Shown here: in pieces, positions 40,041-51,520 of the stretch | Numbering within the stretch: position 1 is the stretch's first letter | How the letters are laid out: each line of letters begins with the position of its first letter | Assembly (NCBI GenBank): GCA_020310875.1 | Contig: CM035406.1 | Coordinates: 88,214,164-88,278,163, forward strand | Direction: 5' to 3' | Source of the DNA: Ceratopteris richardii | Lineage: Eukaryota; Streptophyta; Polypodiopsida; Polypodiales; Pteridaceae | Length of the DNA stretch: 64,000 nucleotides | The notes under the pieces: generated by a model | What the model was told of the DNA's origin: nothing | What the model saw: the letters and a program-made list of their open reading frames with translations, nothing else | The model's database searches: none | Program-made: the position numbers and the translations under genes

Positions 40041-42699
40041 ACAAGCCAGGGAGGCACGCCTTGTCCCCGAAAGTTCGTTGGCAATAGAAACCATCTTTGT
40101 AGATTCCCCACCCCGCGCTACAGTTGTACAAACCTCAGTAGTCACTGAAGTACCGACCACCCCAACCGCTCCTCTCTCACCGCCCGTCCATCCAGCCTCC
40201 CCTCTTCACCCTCCTTCCCCCAGACCAACAGCTTCATTCGCCGGTGGTGTTGCAGAAATCGTCTTTACAACCACTAACCCCACAATTCCCGCACCCATTA
40301 GCCCTAGTCTACCCCCTCCCACACCCACCTTTCTATCCAACCCATTCCTTCATCCATCTTTTCCATCTTTCCCCACAACTCCAAGACCCCTTTTCCCATT
40401 CCCACCGCCATTAACCTTCTCCCCCGTCTCACCTCCCCGACCCACTGTAACCCCTCTTTCCCCTTTCTACCAAGCTGCTCCAGCCAGCCCCCCTGTAAAT
40501 TACCCCTCAACCTTTGTAAATCCCGTATTTACACCAGCACGAGTACCCACGATCACACCCATATTCACGGTCACCGCACTAGACATGTCCACTGACATGG
40601 ACATCTCACCACCCACTGCACCATCACTCACTTCACTCACGGCACAAACATTTTTAGGCACATCACAATTTTCAACAATCACTACATCATCCACCTTCCC
40701 ACCCCCATTCCCCATTCCCGTTGCATCTACACCAACTGCATCTTCATTTAGCACCCCATTAATACTATCACCCACTGTAGATAATGCATTCCGACAGATG
40801 TTCATGTGTATGACGCAAGTAAGAGATGAGTTCACATCTCTTGGTGATAATTATCAGCAGCTGCAGAGGACAACCAATGACTTACAGTCGCAGCTTAATT
40901 TATTGTCTATTGAGAATGCCTCTCTGAACACCCGCTACCAGGAATTACGTGAGGCTTATCACAAATTGGAACTAGAAAACGAAGAAAAGACCAAGGAAGC
41001 AACTGCTGACCTGGATAACTTATTAAGAGCCCAGACAGTCCGCAATGCAACGCTAACACGAAACATGGGCTTACTACGAAGACACCTAGCAGTTGCCAAG
41101 GAAGAAAACCAGCGCTTACAGGATCAGAACCGAGAAAACTTAGAAGCAGCGCTCGACCACCCAGACCAACCACTCAGTCCTAGTAGGTTCAAAGCCATTC
41201 CTTCAGACTCGATGAGGATGCTGCTAGACGATCATGTAAGATTACTAGATGAATACGACCGCATGAACGAGGAGTTACAGAAACTCAAAGAAGATCACAA
41301 ATTACTCCAGTTACGAGAACCGGCACACCAAGACATACCAGCACCTGTGGACCCCTCTCCTGACCTCCTAGAGGAACTCAACTCATTACAAGCCCAGGTA
41401 TCGAACCTTGAATCAAGGATTGCAGTATATGAAGCACCACCAAGGCCAGATTCCCCACCTGAGCTACCAGCTGAGGAAGAAACTGTCACCATCCCGGTGG
41501 AGGAAACGTTTGAAGAAGCGTACGAGCCACAACCCATCCCAGGCGGACGCGTCACGACCAAAGGCCAGATGACTTACGAACTCCCGACCCCCGCGTGGAT
41601 GAAGACTATTGAGGAACTTGGAACAACGCACTCAGCTAGAGTAGAGGCACAATTACATGCCATGGCGATGATAGAAGAAAGGATTTTACAGTCTCCATTC
41701 TTTGCTCAGTTGGCCCCGCGACGATACATATCTGGGCACGAGCTACAGTATAAACCGTATTTCATGTTAATGGCCGACTACCAGTTAGCCATTGAGAAAG
41801 AGACAGGTAAGAAACCATCGCATGCAACTCAATGCGAGGCGGATGATTTGCCGCTAGATGCACAGAAAGGAAGGATCTATCAACCAGAGTGGCGAAAAGA
41901 TTTACTACAGCAGTATCCAGAGATGATGAGTACATGGGTAAAGGCACCTTTGCATTTGAAGTATAACCCGTGTTGGGGACCAGTACCACGACGCCGCTCC
42001 TGGACTGCCTTTGCTATTAAGGTACAAAACAATAAGCAGTGCCAAGACTGGTTGAATTACCCCTATTTTAAGCCACCCATTGAGTTACCAACTGTAGGCT
42101 ACATGATGGCTACAATTCGCCACTGGCTCCCTAAACTAAAGCATATGGATGATATAGCGGCGCACATGACTGTCAAAATCTTTGACATGATGCAAATGAT
42201 TTTTAAAGTCTTCCGACGCGTCAAGGCACCACATGTCAACACCCCGGGCTTTGAGCATGGCAATTTTGACCTGGTATATGATATGAGTACAATGCCATCG
42301 CTACGGGTGTGTTATGCCTGGCATTGCAGAATAAAGTACCTACCGGCGTGCTACAAGCAGACATTCGAAGAGATGTTCACAACCGGCTTCTGGGAATACC
42401 ATTCAGAGGTATTCATAAGCAGGCCTACACATTTATTACAATTATTTGCCTGTGAACGAATGGTCTATTCCACACACTATCAGCTCCCGCCACCGGAAGA
42501 ACCGCAACCAATCGACTGGGAGAAACTCGAGGCAGATCTGGCCCGAGGCATTCGTATCTCCGAGCACACCCTCGCTCAAGACCTCCTACAGAACTATATG
42601 CGGCAGACCTCACAACAAGGTTCTGTCAGGGACGACAGAAGCGAGAGGGAGGGGGGTGTTGGAAGCAGCCAGAGGCACAGACGACACGGAAGCATGTAA
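39976..42699 (+). CDS. Gypsy I ORF3, C-terminal part
   Basis: About 900 codons. Proline/serine/threonine-rich region (about residues 40-270), a long coiled coil (about 280-480: NDLQSQLNLLSIENASLN, LRRHLAVAKEENQRLQDQ), a linker conserved in H (EETFEEAYEPQPIPGGR), then a globular domain (about 540-880: YISGHELQYKPYFMLMADYQ, LHLKYNPCWGPVPRRRSW, YMMATIRHWLPKL, NFDLVYDMST, CYKQTFEEM, LEADLARGIRISEH). The stop (42697-42699) lies 43 nt inside the 3' LTR. No membrane segment was seen, so an envelope role is not supported. The function is unknown. Confidence 0.83.
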   Translation: MTPAEYDYFQSPANTFGAQSSEQAREARLVPESSLAIETIFVDSPPRATVVQTSVVTEVPTTPTAPLSPPVHPASPLHPPSPRPTASFAGGVAEIVFTTTNPTIPAPISPSLPPPTPTFLSNPFLHPSFPSFPTTPRPLFPFPPPLTFSPVSPPRPTVTPLSPFYQAAPASPPVNYPSTFVNPVFTPARVPTITPIFTVTALDMSTDMDISPPTAPSLTSLTAQTFLGTSQFSTITTSSTFPPPFPIPVASTPTASSFSTPLILSPTVDNAFRQMFMCMTQVRDEFTSLGDNYQQLQRTTNDLQSQLNLLSIENASLNTRYQELREAYHKLELENEEKTKEATADLDNLLRAQTVRNATLTRNMGLLRRHLAVAKEENQRLQDQNRENLEAALDHPDQPLSPSRFKAIPSDSMRMLLDDHVRLLDEYDRMNEELQKLKEDHKLLQLREPAHQDIPAPVDPSPDLLEELNSLQAQVSNLESRIAVYEAPPRPDSPPELPAEEETVTIPVEETFEEAYEPQPIPGGRVTTKGQMTYELPTPAWMKTIEELGTTHSARVEAQLHAMAMIEERILQSPFFAQLAPRRYISGHELQYKPYFMLMADYQLAIEKETGKKPSHATQCEADDLPLDAQKGRIYQPEWRKDLLQQYPEMMSTWVKAPLHLKYNPCWGPVPRRRSWTAFAIKVQNNKQCQDWLNYPYFKPPIELPTVGYMMATIRHWLPKLKHMDDIAAHMTVKIFDMMQMIFKVFRRVKAPHVNTPGFEHGNFDLVYDMSTMPSLRVCYAWHCRIKYLPACYKQTFEEMFTTGFWEYHSEVFISRPTHLLQLFACERMVYSTHYQLPPPEEPQPIDWEKLEADLARGIRISEHTLAQDLLQNYMRQTSQQGSVRDDRSEREGGVGSSQRHRRHGSM
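42637..42656 (+). promoter_or_regulatory. Gypsy I polypurine tract
   Basis: A purine-rich run ending GAGGGAGGGGGG directly before the 3' LTR, the expected plus-strand primer. Confidence 0.88.
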
Positions 42700-43304
42700 C
42701 GACAGAGCAGGGAGCCAGTCAAATCGTTTTTCAAAGAATTATGTTTTCAAATACTTTCCAAAAACCTCCAACAGTGATTTTTATCACTATTGTAACATAT
42801 GTAACATAGAAAACCCCATTTTGTAATCCATAGCTCCATTTTGTGCAAGCCGAGGAGTCCTCGAGCTTGAGGAGCTTAGGTAGAACAAGCGTATCAATTT
42901 TCGTTATTTTTAGACATCGTTTACCCTTCCAGATAGCATCTAGGACCTAATTTTTAACTATGCCGGTCACTAGATGTGAAACCGGTCAAAGTTAGTCTAG
43001 AAACTATAAAGAGAGCTAGAGAGCTCATTTTTGAGGTTAGCTTGTTGGAGTAGAGAAGAGCTTAGAGCTATTTTGAGCTTGTAAGAGTGTTCTTGAGTAA
43101 TAGAGTTGATTCCTCACCTTCCATTGTGTCTTGCTTGTCTCTTCGTAGTGTGTGTGTATGTGTGTGTGCATTTCTATGCTTCTCACCTTCACTCTCACTT
43201 CATCTCACATTCACGATCTTCATATCACTCCTATCTCTTCCGCGGATTGACATTAAGGAGGTGGAGCTTCTTAACGTGGTTCTCACCATTGTGCTAGAGC
43301 AACA
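42657..43304 (+). repeat. Gypsy I 3' LTR
   Basis: 648 bp, about 99% identical to 25927-26572; followed by TSD ACAGC (43305-43309). Confidence 0.95.
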
Positions 43305-43309
43305 ACAGC

Positions 43310-44141
43310 CCCACGTGACAGTGAGTGTCTATCGCGACAGACACTGTCTATCGCGATACACAGGCATTTTCGGCAAAAAAATAAATTTTGGGCATATTTT
43401 CATACTCAATTACTCATGTGAATACGAAGGCCTTAGAAAAATGCACTAAACTCCTAAAAGGATCTGTTTGTCTGTTTAACCCTCTAAACCCTGAACTGTC
43501 ATAACTTTTTCATATGAAATCCGTTTTTTGAGCTCTATGGCTTGTCGGAAAGCTCGTGGGGTAGAATACACCAAGGGAGCTCTAGAGGAAATTCTTTGGC
43601 AATAGAAAAGGGGGAAAAAAGGGTCATTAAAAGTGTCTGAAATAAATTGTCTGTCAATTGAAGGATCAAATTGGAGCTAAAATTGGGATTTTTACAGGAT
43701 TATCGAGAGCTCTTGGAGAAATCAAAGCAAGTGCCAGTGTGAGCAGGCCTGGGAACATGCTTCCTGGGCAGACAAGCATAGCAAGGAGGAGCGACTTGAG
43801 GTTGGAACATCTCTTAACCCCCTCAGTCCATTCTTAGCATAGGCTAAGTGCGAGTAGTGGTCCAAATTGACTAGAGATACGATAGGAATACTCAAGTTTG
43901 AAGAGCCTTTAATTTCTCAAGCCCAAGAATAGGCTAAATTGCAGTCAAGGGACAACTTAAAGGAAAAGAACTTAAACTAAGTGGATGAAGAACATCAAGT
44001 ACGACACACTTAAGTGCTCCTAACGACGCTAAAATAAAGACAAGAACACACATACAAAGGAACTCAAAAGGAACAAGTGACTGGTATCAAGGAATCAGCA
44101 ACGTGGTTGTACAAGGATCATTGGGTTAATTGGAAGGTCAT
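43310..44141 (+). other. Gypsy H leader, distal part
   Basis: Remnant of the TATCGCGA array (43325-43362), then non-coding leader homologous in short blocks to I, including ATAACTTTTTCATATGAA and the candidate acceptor TTTTTACAG (AG 43696-43697). Confidence 0.65.
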
Positions 44142-46760
44142 ATGAACCTTAGATCAGGAAGACACCTAGGGAGAGACCATCAAAGTATTAGATCATCCGA
44201 GGCTAGTGTCAACCATACCGCCAAATCTTGGGCCCAATAATTGAGCGATTACCCCTACGCTCTAGACTCAGAAACTAGTGACTCTGAGATGTCTTATAAC
44301 ATGGAAAGACCTGTAGGTAGCTCAGGAGTTGCGTACCTAGAAAGGTCGGAAGGTCCCTACAAGACTCAACTGGAATATATCCAGACCAACCGCTTAGGTG
44401 CTCGTATCTATGAGGATGGTTTGAGAAGATCTGTTGTCCTAATTAAGAACCCGAATCAGCCCATTGGACTAGAACACCCTATAGTCAAGTTCGAAAATGG
44501 TTCTTACATTGATAAAGAAGGAACAATGTATGTGGTCACTAGTCAACCAGATAGAACAGATGAATTTGGCAACATAATCTCAGAGGTCGAAATAGGAGAC
44601 ATAGAGTAAGGAAACTTAGGAAAAGAACCAAAAACCCCTCGTAGCAAGTCGGTTCTGACGAGAGTAATCACGCCAGAATGGGTTCCCCAGGACAATAGGA
44701 GCATAGATCTACTTGTGAATCGAGAGACGGATGAGGCTTTTTGGCGATATAAGCCTGAGAAGCTTAATGAAGTGGGAACCCTCACCATCTATGAGTTCAA
44801 AGATCCTGATAGCCCAGGCAAAGTGACCTATTTAGATGAGGCTTCGGAGAGGATCTTTGTGGTCTCAGAGCATGGAAGACACACATACACTTGGAAGGGT
44901 GAATTTGTTTTTCTGCAACCTCGATCCACTGTGTAATATGGTCAGCCAGGAGCTGGAACATCTCAGGCTCATGGAACACAAAGCTAGAGGAGTAGAGATA
45001 GACCCGAGGTGAGTTTTGCTAATCCACTTGGAAGAGAGAGAACGAGGATAGAGACAGATAGGATGGACACGGAGAGACATAGGGATCCAAGGAATACAAG
45101 AAATACAGACGAATTCCCTTTGCCAAGGCCTAGAGAACATGCTAGAACCTTAAGGCCTACACAATTGGTTAAGTCCATGAAAAATTGCTTCGATGGCATA
45201 GGAGACCCATATGACCATGTAGCAGAGTTTAGGCAAGTTTTGAGAGCCGAACAAGTGGAAGACTTGTTCACTCAATACAATGCTTTTGGCCTAACACTCA
45301 AGAACACTGCATTGACTTGGTTTCAACCACTTCACCAAGATCAGTACAGAAGTATAGACCAACTTCTTGAAGCATTCATCACAGAGTTTTCCAAAAGTGG
45401 CATTAGGCATAACACATCTTCCTTGATATACAGCTTCAAGCAAACACCTCAAGAGACAGTGAGACTCGCAGGAAGAAGGTTTAGGCAATACCTAGAGAGA
45501 TGCTCTGCTCCAGAGTTACCCACTCCGGCCAAACAAGTGGCCTTATTTCTAGACGGATTGTTAAGCACCAAACTGAGATCATATGTGTACTTAAAGGACC
45601 CTAGATTCATAGAAGAATGCGTATGCATGTGCATAGACATTGAGGAGAATCTAGGGGAGGAATTAGAGTTCTCAAAGATATATAAAGATTTCGATAGTTC
45701 TAGTAGCCTCATGTCCTCACAATCCACATCAATTGAGGATCTAGCAGAAAAGGTAGCTCAGAAATTAGGTGTCTCTAGCAAGCAAATTCCTAGATTTGCC
45801 CCAAGAAAACGATGCTACACTTGTGGAGGAGACCATATGGCCAATGTGTGCCCTATCATGGTTCAACCCCAAGTTAATCCCAACAACCAGTACTGCACCA
45901 TAGAAAGGAGGTACACCCATCACACAACACAAGACTGCCCATATAACAAACAAGCTGTTAGACAAAATTATCCTCAGCCATATCCACAACAAGGAAAGTA
46001 CCCTAATCAGTAGCCACAACAACAGTATGCTAGGCCCCAGCAAACCTATCAACCACCCTATCAAGGGCAACAAAGACCGCAACCAGTCCTAGCGCAGCAA
46101 CCCCCTGCCCCCACCAATGTGATTCCAGTGAAGTATGCAGCTGCAGAAGAAAATTTAAATAGAGCTTTAGTGCCAGTGACATCATCCCTTTCAGAAAGTG
46201 ACCCAAGCGATCATAGTTTTGACTCTACCCATATTGATAGCCCACAGGCTTATTACATGCAATCACCCGAGCATAATGAGTCATACTATTATGAAGAACC
46301 GAGTGAGTCTAGTTGGGAGCCAGAATATGCAAATGTCATGTACACAAACCCCAACTCTAGACCTCAACCTAGGTAGATAAGACCTCCATTTCCTAGAGGA
46401 CCATGCTTCCGATGTCAGGGAGATCACCTCATTCGTGATTGCCCCCTACCTGCACCCGCACAAACCCAATCTGTGACGATTCAAGGCTTTTGTCCAGACT
46501 GTGGAAGGGAGCATTTGTTATGAGAGTGTCCCAAGAACCCCGCCAATATGCCAAAAATTGCTCCTATCAATGTTATTGGCTTAGTGGTAGACTCCACGGG
46601 AAGTGTGACTTCCACAGCCCCAGTGCAAGTCATCACGAGAGCTCAGACACTTAAGCAAAACCAAGACTTAGGCCAAGAAAAGAACGTGGAGGTTAGCGAG
46701 ACTGAGAGCGAGAATAAGAAGAGAATAAGAGCTTGGAGAGATAGTCGTGAACTAATGAAA
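44142..46760 (+). pseudogene. Gypsy H gag
   Basis: ATG 44142 (MNLRSGRHLGRD). Homologous to gag of I throughout: GARIYEDGLRRS, KEGTMYVVTSQPD, DEAFWRYKPEKLNE, gag domain (RPTQLVKSMKNCFDGIGDPY, TWFQPLH), knuckles CYTCGGDHMANVC and CFRCQGDHLIRDC. In-frame stops (for example near 44241, 44609, 44936 and 46013) mostly fit C-to-T or G-to-A change from Gln, Glu or Trp codons. It is cut at about 46760 by a truncated copia LTR; the rest of gag and nearly all pol are missing. Confidence 0.88.
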
Positions 46761-47252
46761 CTTGTACTAACTACTTTCTGATATCAATTTGCATGTTCAT
46801 TGCATTACCGTTTTGGAGATATCTGCATTTTACTGCTCACTGGTCTATCTCAGTAGAGCCCCGAGAATGGTGGGCATGTTCCAGAAATTGATGAATCTTG
46901 TTCTCAATGCTCAGTCCATCATTTAAAGTGTTTTAACTTGGATTGGGAAGCTTGCTAAGTCTATTTACCCAAAGGAATTTATCTAATTCCTACCAGGTTA
47001 AGAGCATTGTTCATTTTTTCCAGCAGGTGTATGTCCAAAAATAGCAAGTTTTGGGACCTAGTCATTTCACAACTAGTCTGTCTTGACTTAAACTTTTGGG
47101 ATACATGTTCCAAAGTACTTGGCTGATATTTTGGTGGATTTAGGAAGCTCAAAGGGTCTACTAATCAACTCTGAAGTCTCCATTGGCTGGTGTGAAGCTG
47201 ATTGTAGCAGCACCTACTCATCTATGGATTGCGTCCACCATCTCTCTTCACA
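46760..47252 (+). repeat. Copia tandem 5' LTR, truncated
   Basis: Homologous to the distal 490 bp of the other LTRs, ending TCTCTTCACA before PBS TGGTATCAGG (47254). The outer part is missing. The junction with H contains GAAAC, also present at the right junction (57955), possibly by chance. Confidence 0.88.
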
Positions 47253-47277
47253 GTGGTATCAGGCATAGTCAAGCAAC

Positions 47278-49007
47278 ATGGGAGATGGATTTCCATCAAC
47301 AATTGACAAATTGGATTGAAACAACTACCCGGCATGGTCTCTAAGGATGGAGGCTTACCTTCAAGGGAGGAATCTATATGGATTCTATCCGGAGATGAAG
47401 CAATGCCAACCATGAGGAACAAAGGGCAACCATCACATGAAGAAGTGGAAGGACTTTCAAATTGGTGTTCGAAGGATGCACTTGCAAGGTCCTATATTCT
47501 AAACTCAATCTCTGATTTTCTTTTACCTCATGTCAAGGGATGCAAGACATCAAGAGAGACCTGGAATGCACTTGCTTCCTTCTTCTCTTCCAACACGCGA
47601 GCAAGGAAGAACGAATTGTGGATGGAGTTCACAACAATGAAGAAAAGCACGAAGCAAAATGTAACTAATTATGTCACAAAGATGAAGGAGATTTCCGACC
47701 AACTTGGAAGCATTGGAGAGGTAATTGAAGAGGAGCAAATCATTAGACAAATCATAAATGGAATCAAAGCAGACGACAAGTGGGAGTCATTCACAACAGC
47801 CATGGATTTATACATGGATATGCATGTACCCGACCTCAACACACTCATGGGCCAACTCTTCACTCATGAAGCAAAGATTAGCAAAGGTGGTGAGTCCTCA
47901 AGAGTTAATCAAACTTCTACCTTATATTCTGATAAAGCTAAGGTCAAGGACAAGTCAAAGAATAGGAAGAATGAAGATGAAGGTAGCTCTTTCCAAGCAA
48001 ACTTTGTAGGTAGAGGAAGAGCTAGAGGAAGAGGCAGAAGTGGAAAGCAAGGCAGGGGGAGATTCCAATCATCCCAACCTTGCAACATATGCGGCTTATC
48101 TAACCATACTACTGAAGAATGTTTCACGAATCCAAGGAACTCAAGAGGAAGAGGATTCAATAGAGGTGGCTATGGATCAAATAGAGGCAGGTACAATGGA
48201 GGCTACAACAACAACTACAACAACAACAATTACAACAACAACAACTATCAAAGTGGCCATACAGGAAGAAGAGACTACAATAACTATGCAGAGGACCAAA
48301 GTCAAGAAGATTCATTATTGATTATGAATCTATCAGTGAAGAATGGTAAGGATGATGATCACATATTTTACATTGATTCGGGATGCTCAAACCATGTAGC
48401 AGGAAATGTGGCTTTACTTTCTGATTTGGAAGATCCTCATAACAAGCATGAAGTGCAGACAAGAGATGACACAAAGCACTCAGTGGAGAAGATAGGTATT
48501 GTGAAGACATCAGATGGGAATATGAACCTCTTAAGCAAAGTCTTGTATGTCCCTACAATTACCAAAAATTTATTAAGTGTTGGACAGATTGTTGAAAAAG
48601 GATTGCAGGTTAGATTCAACCGATTTAGAGCATATGTTGAAGACCCAAGGCAAGGCTTTCGAAGGATTGCCAAAGGAGAAAAGACAGGAAGGCTTTTCAC
48701 TTTTGAAGTGGAAGATACAAAGAACATAGCTTTGTTTAGCTATCGATCTCAAACTCTTACAGAGTTGGAGATATGGCACAAAAGGCTTGCTCATATTGGT
48801 GAGAGGACACTCAAACAGACTCGCAGGGACCAAAGTGTACTTGGTTTGCCTAATATCACAAGGCAACACATGATTTATAAGTCTGAAGCTTGTCAACTTG
48901 GCAAGGCTCATAGACAACCTTTCAATAAGAAAGGATATATGTATCAAAATCCTTTGGATCTAGTGCACACGGATGTATGGGGTCCAAGTAAGGAGCCATC
49001 TATATGA
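47278..49007 (+). pseudogene. Copia tandem unit 1 gag-PR-integrase
   Basis: ATG 47278; TGA at 47317-47319 replaces CGA still present in unit 2 (52652-52654). Then an open frame to 49007: gag, RG region, knuckle CNICGLSNHTTEEC, protease YIDSGCSNHVAGN, HKRLAHIGERTLKQ, and VHTDVWGPSKEPSI, then TGA where unit 2 has TCA. Confidence 0.88.
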
Positions 49008-49625
49008 GGCTCAAGATATTATGTGTCTTTCATAGATGATTGTAGCAGGTGGACCATTTTGTTTTTCATGAAGCACAAGGATGAAGTGTTTAATTGCTTT
49101 AAGAAGTATATTGCTCTTCTTGAAAACCAAACAGGTCGGACTTTGAAAAGACTTAGATCAGATGGTGGAGGAGAATACTTCTCTTCTGAATTTGATGCCT
49201 TCTTGCATGAAAGAGGCATTAAAAGGGAAGTCACTACAAGGTATACACCCGAACTCAATGGTGTAGCAGAGAGGAGAAACAGAGCTATTGTCGAAGCTGC
49301 AAGGTCCATGCTCAACGAAAAGGGATTGCCAAACTACCTATGGGCACAGGCTGTGTCTTCAGCCACATATCTCATAAATAGACTTCCATCTAAGTCACTA
49401 GATGGAACCACCCCATATGAAGTGTGGAATGAAAGAAGACCTAGTCTAGAGCATTGTAAAGTCTTTGGATGCTTAGCCTACGCTCACATTCCTTCTCAAG
49501 TAAGAGGGAAATTGGATCCCAAGGCAGAGAAGTGCGTATTTATTGGTTATAACCAAAACCAAAAAGGATATAGATTGTACAATCCAACCAATAAAGGATT
49601 TTCTGTGATATGTAATTTTTTATGA
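49008..49625 (+). pseudogene. Copia tandem unit 1 integrase core
   Basis: FIDDCSRWTILFF, RSDGGGEYFSSEF, TPELNGVAERRNR, KCVFIGYNQNQKGYRLYNP. The frame is lost after NKGFSV, where unit 2 keeps SRDVFFYEN; a short deletion explains it. Confidence 0.86.
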
Positions 49626-49656
49626 AAACAAATCATGGTTTGATGATGACAGGAAA

Positions 49657-50577
49657 GTGAAGCTGCCTTATGACTTGGATGAAGATTTTCCATCACTTCA
49701 ACCAAAGGAGCCAAAGCAGATTGAAGAAAGTGATTCGGAGATTAACCTAGAAGACTTGGAAAGACTAAAGATATGGAAGAACAAAGGTAAAGCAAAGATG
49801 CAGGATGCTACATATGGACCCGAGAGCTCACATCAACCACTTAGAAGGTCTTCAAGGGAGAAGAATAAATCAGAGAGGTTTGTTTATGATACTTCTTTGG
49901 TCACCAAGCACTCAATCTACATTGCAAAGGATTCAACCAATGAAGAACCTACCACATTCGAAGAAGCACAAAGCAAGAAAGCTTGGAGAGATGCAATGGA
50001 TGAAGAAATGGAAGCCCTGAAGGAAAACGACACTTGGGAGCTTGTACCTAACAAGCCATCTATGAAGGTAATTGGATCTCGATGGATATACAAAATCAAG
50101 AGGAATCCAGATGGAAGTATAAATAGACACAAAGCAAGGTTAGTTGCTAAAGGGTTTGCTCAAATCCATGGTATTGATTATGAGGAGACTTTCTCTCCTG
50201 TTGCAAAAATGCCTACAATTAGGGTTCTCATTAGTCTTGCTGCATCTAGAAATTGGAAGCTCTATCAACTTGATGTAAAGAATGCTTTCTTGAATGGATG
50301 GATTTCTGAGAAAGTGTATATGGCACAACCTCCTGGATATGAGGATGCACATCATCCTAACTATGTATGCAAACTAAAGAAATCTTTGTTTGGATTAAAG
50401 CAAGCTCCAAGAGCTTGGAATTTCAGATTGGTGACTTATTTGCAGGACCAAGGATTCAAAGCTAGCAAGGCGGATACCTCTTTGTTCATAAAGAGGAATG
50501 GATCTGAAGTGATCTATTTATGTGTGTATGTTGATGATATTAATATCATAGGCAATGATCTTGAAGGAATCAAATAG
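49657..50577 (+). pseudogene. Copia tandem unit 1 reverse transcriptase
   Basis: [55 protein letters not shown], catalytic CVYVDDINIIG. It ends in TAG after GIK, a stop shared with unit 2 at the matching position. Confidence 0.87.
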
Positions 50578-51478
50578 GTAAAGAGTCAAATGAAGGAGGA
50601 GTTCAAAATAACTGACCTCGGACCACTCACTTATTTTGTTCGATCGGAGTTGATCTTACACAGATTGAGGCATATACATCACACAAAGGAAGTATGTGCA
50701 TGACATGCTCGTCAAATTCAAGATGGAAAATACCAAGTGTGCAGGTACACCTATGGAGCAAAATCATAAGCTTAGTGCTTATGAAGGAGAGCCAATTGAA
50801 GACATCACAAGCTATCAAAGCTTTGTTGGAAGTTTGAACTATGCAACACTCACAAGGGTGGATATATGCTATAGTGTTAGCATATTGAGTCAGTTTATGC
50901 ATAAGCCGAGAAGACCACATATGGAAGCGGCCAAGAGAGTCCTCAAGTACCTAAAGGGGACCATGAATGAAGGTTTGTTTTATTCATTTACTTCAGATAT
51001 TGAGCTAAAGGTCTACTCAGATGCAGATTGGGTCGGATCTAGAGATGATAGAAGAAGCACATCCGGGTATATATCGTTTGCAGGTTCAAAAATCATTTCT
51101 TGGTCATCGAAGAAGCAACCAACCGTGGCATTATCTTCTGCTGAAGTAGAATATAGAGGTTTGGCTAATGCAACTCAAGAAATCATGTGGTTAAAGTCTT
51201 TGTACAGAGATCTTGGACTTCATTCTTCAACACCTCACATTTTTTGTGACAATACAAGCTCACTACATCTAGCAGCTTATCCGGTATACCATGCTAGAAC
51301 CAAGCATATTGAAGTCCACTACCATTATGTAACGGAGAAGCTAATGAGCAAGGATATTCAACTATCCTATGTCTCTACAGATATGCAATGTGCAGACATG
51401 TTGACTAAAGCTCTTGATGGTACAAAGTTAAGTAGATTCAAGTTGATGTTTGGCTTGCAAGAAATCAAGGACAATTGA
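50578..51478 (+). pseudogene. Copia tandem unit 1 RT end and RNase H
   Basis: After a damaged stretch near 50630-50690 the frame is open from 50696: GTPMEQNHKLS, YSDADWVGSRDDRRSTSG, SSAEVEYRGLA, KHIEVHYHYVTEK, DMLTKALDGTK. The stop at 51476-51478 precedes the polypurine tract (51508-51520). Confidence 0.86.
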
Positions 51479-51520
51479 AGACTTATGTGGAGGCCAAGCA
51501 TGTTAGTCTTGAGGGGGAGA

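Larger units (their letters stand above)
25927..43304 (+). mobile_element. Giant Athila-like Ty3/gypsy element I (17,378 bp)
   Basis: Complete structure: LTRs of 646 and 648 bp, 5-bp TSD ACAGC, PBS, long leader with a tandem array, gag, pol with extra modules, a large third ORF, and a polypurine tract. By eye the LTRs differ at 7 substitutions plus one 2-bp indel, so insertion is recent. It sits in H's leader array. The coding regions hold a few stops and frameshifts, yet the whole coding plan is legible. Confidence 0.95.

Noticed and set aside
39180..41600. Minus-strand ORFs opposite ORF3 (for example 38990-39496, 40500-40835)
   Set aside because: Shadow frames of a proline/threonine-rich plus-strand gene that is conserved in H.
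38206..42699. Retroviral-type envelope gene
   Set aside because: Position and splice signal would fit, but I see no signal peptide, transmembrane segment or fusion-peptide-like stretch.
46755..46762. GAAAC at the left copia junction as a TSD partner of GAAAC at 57955
   Set aside because: The left LTR is truncated at this point, so a true TSD is not expected there; the match may be chance or microhomology.
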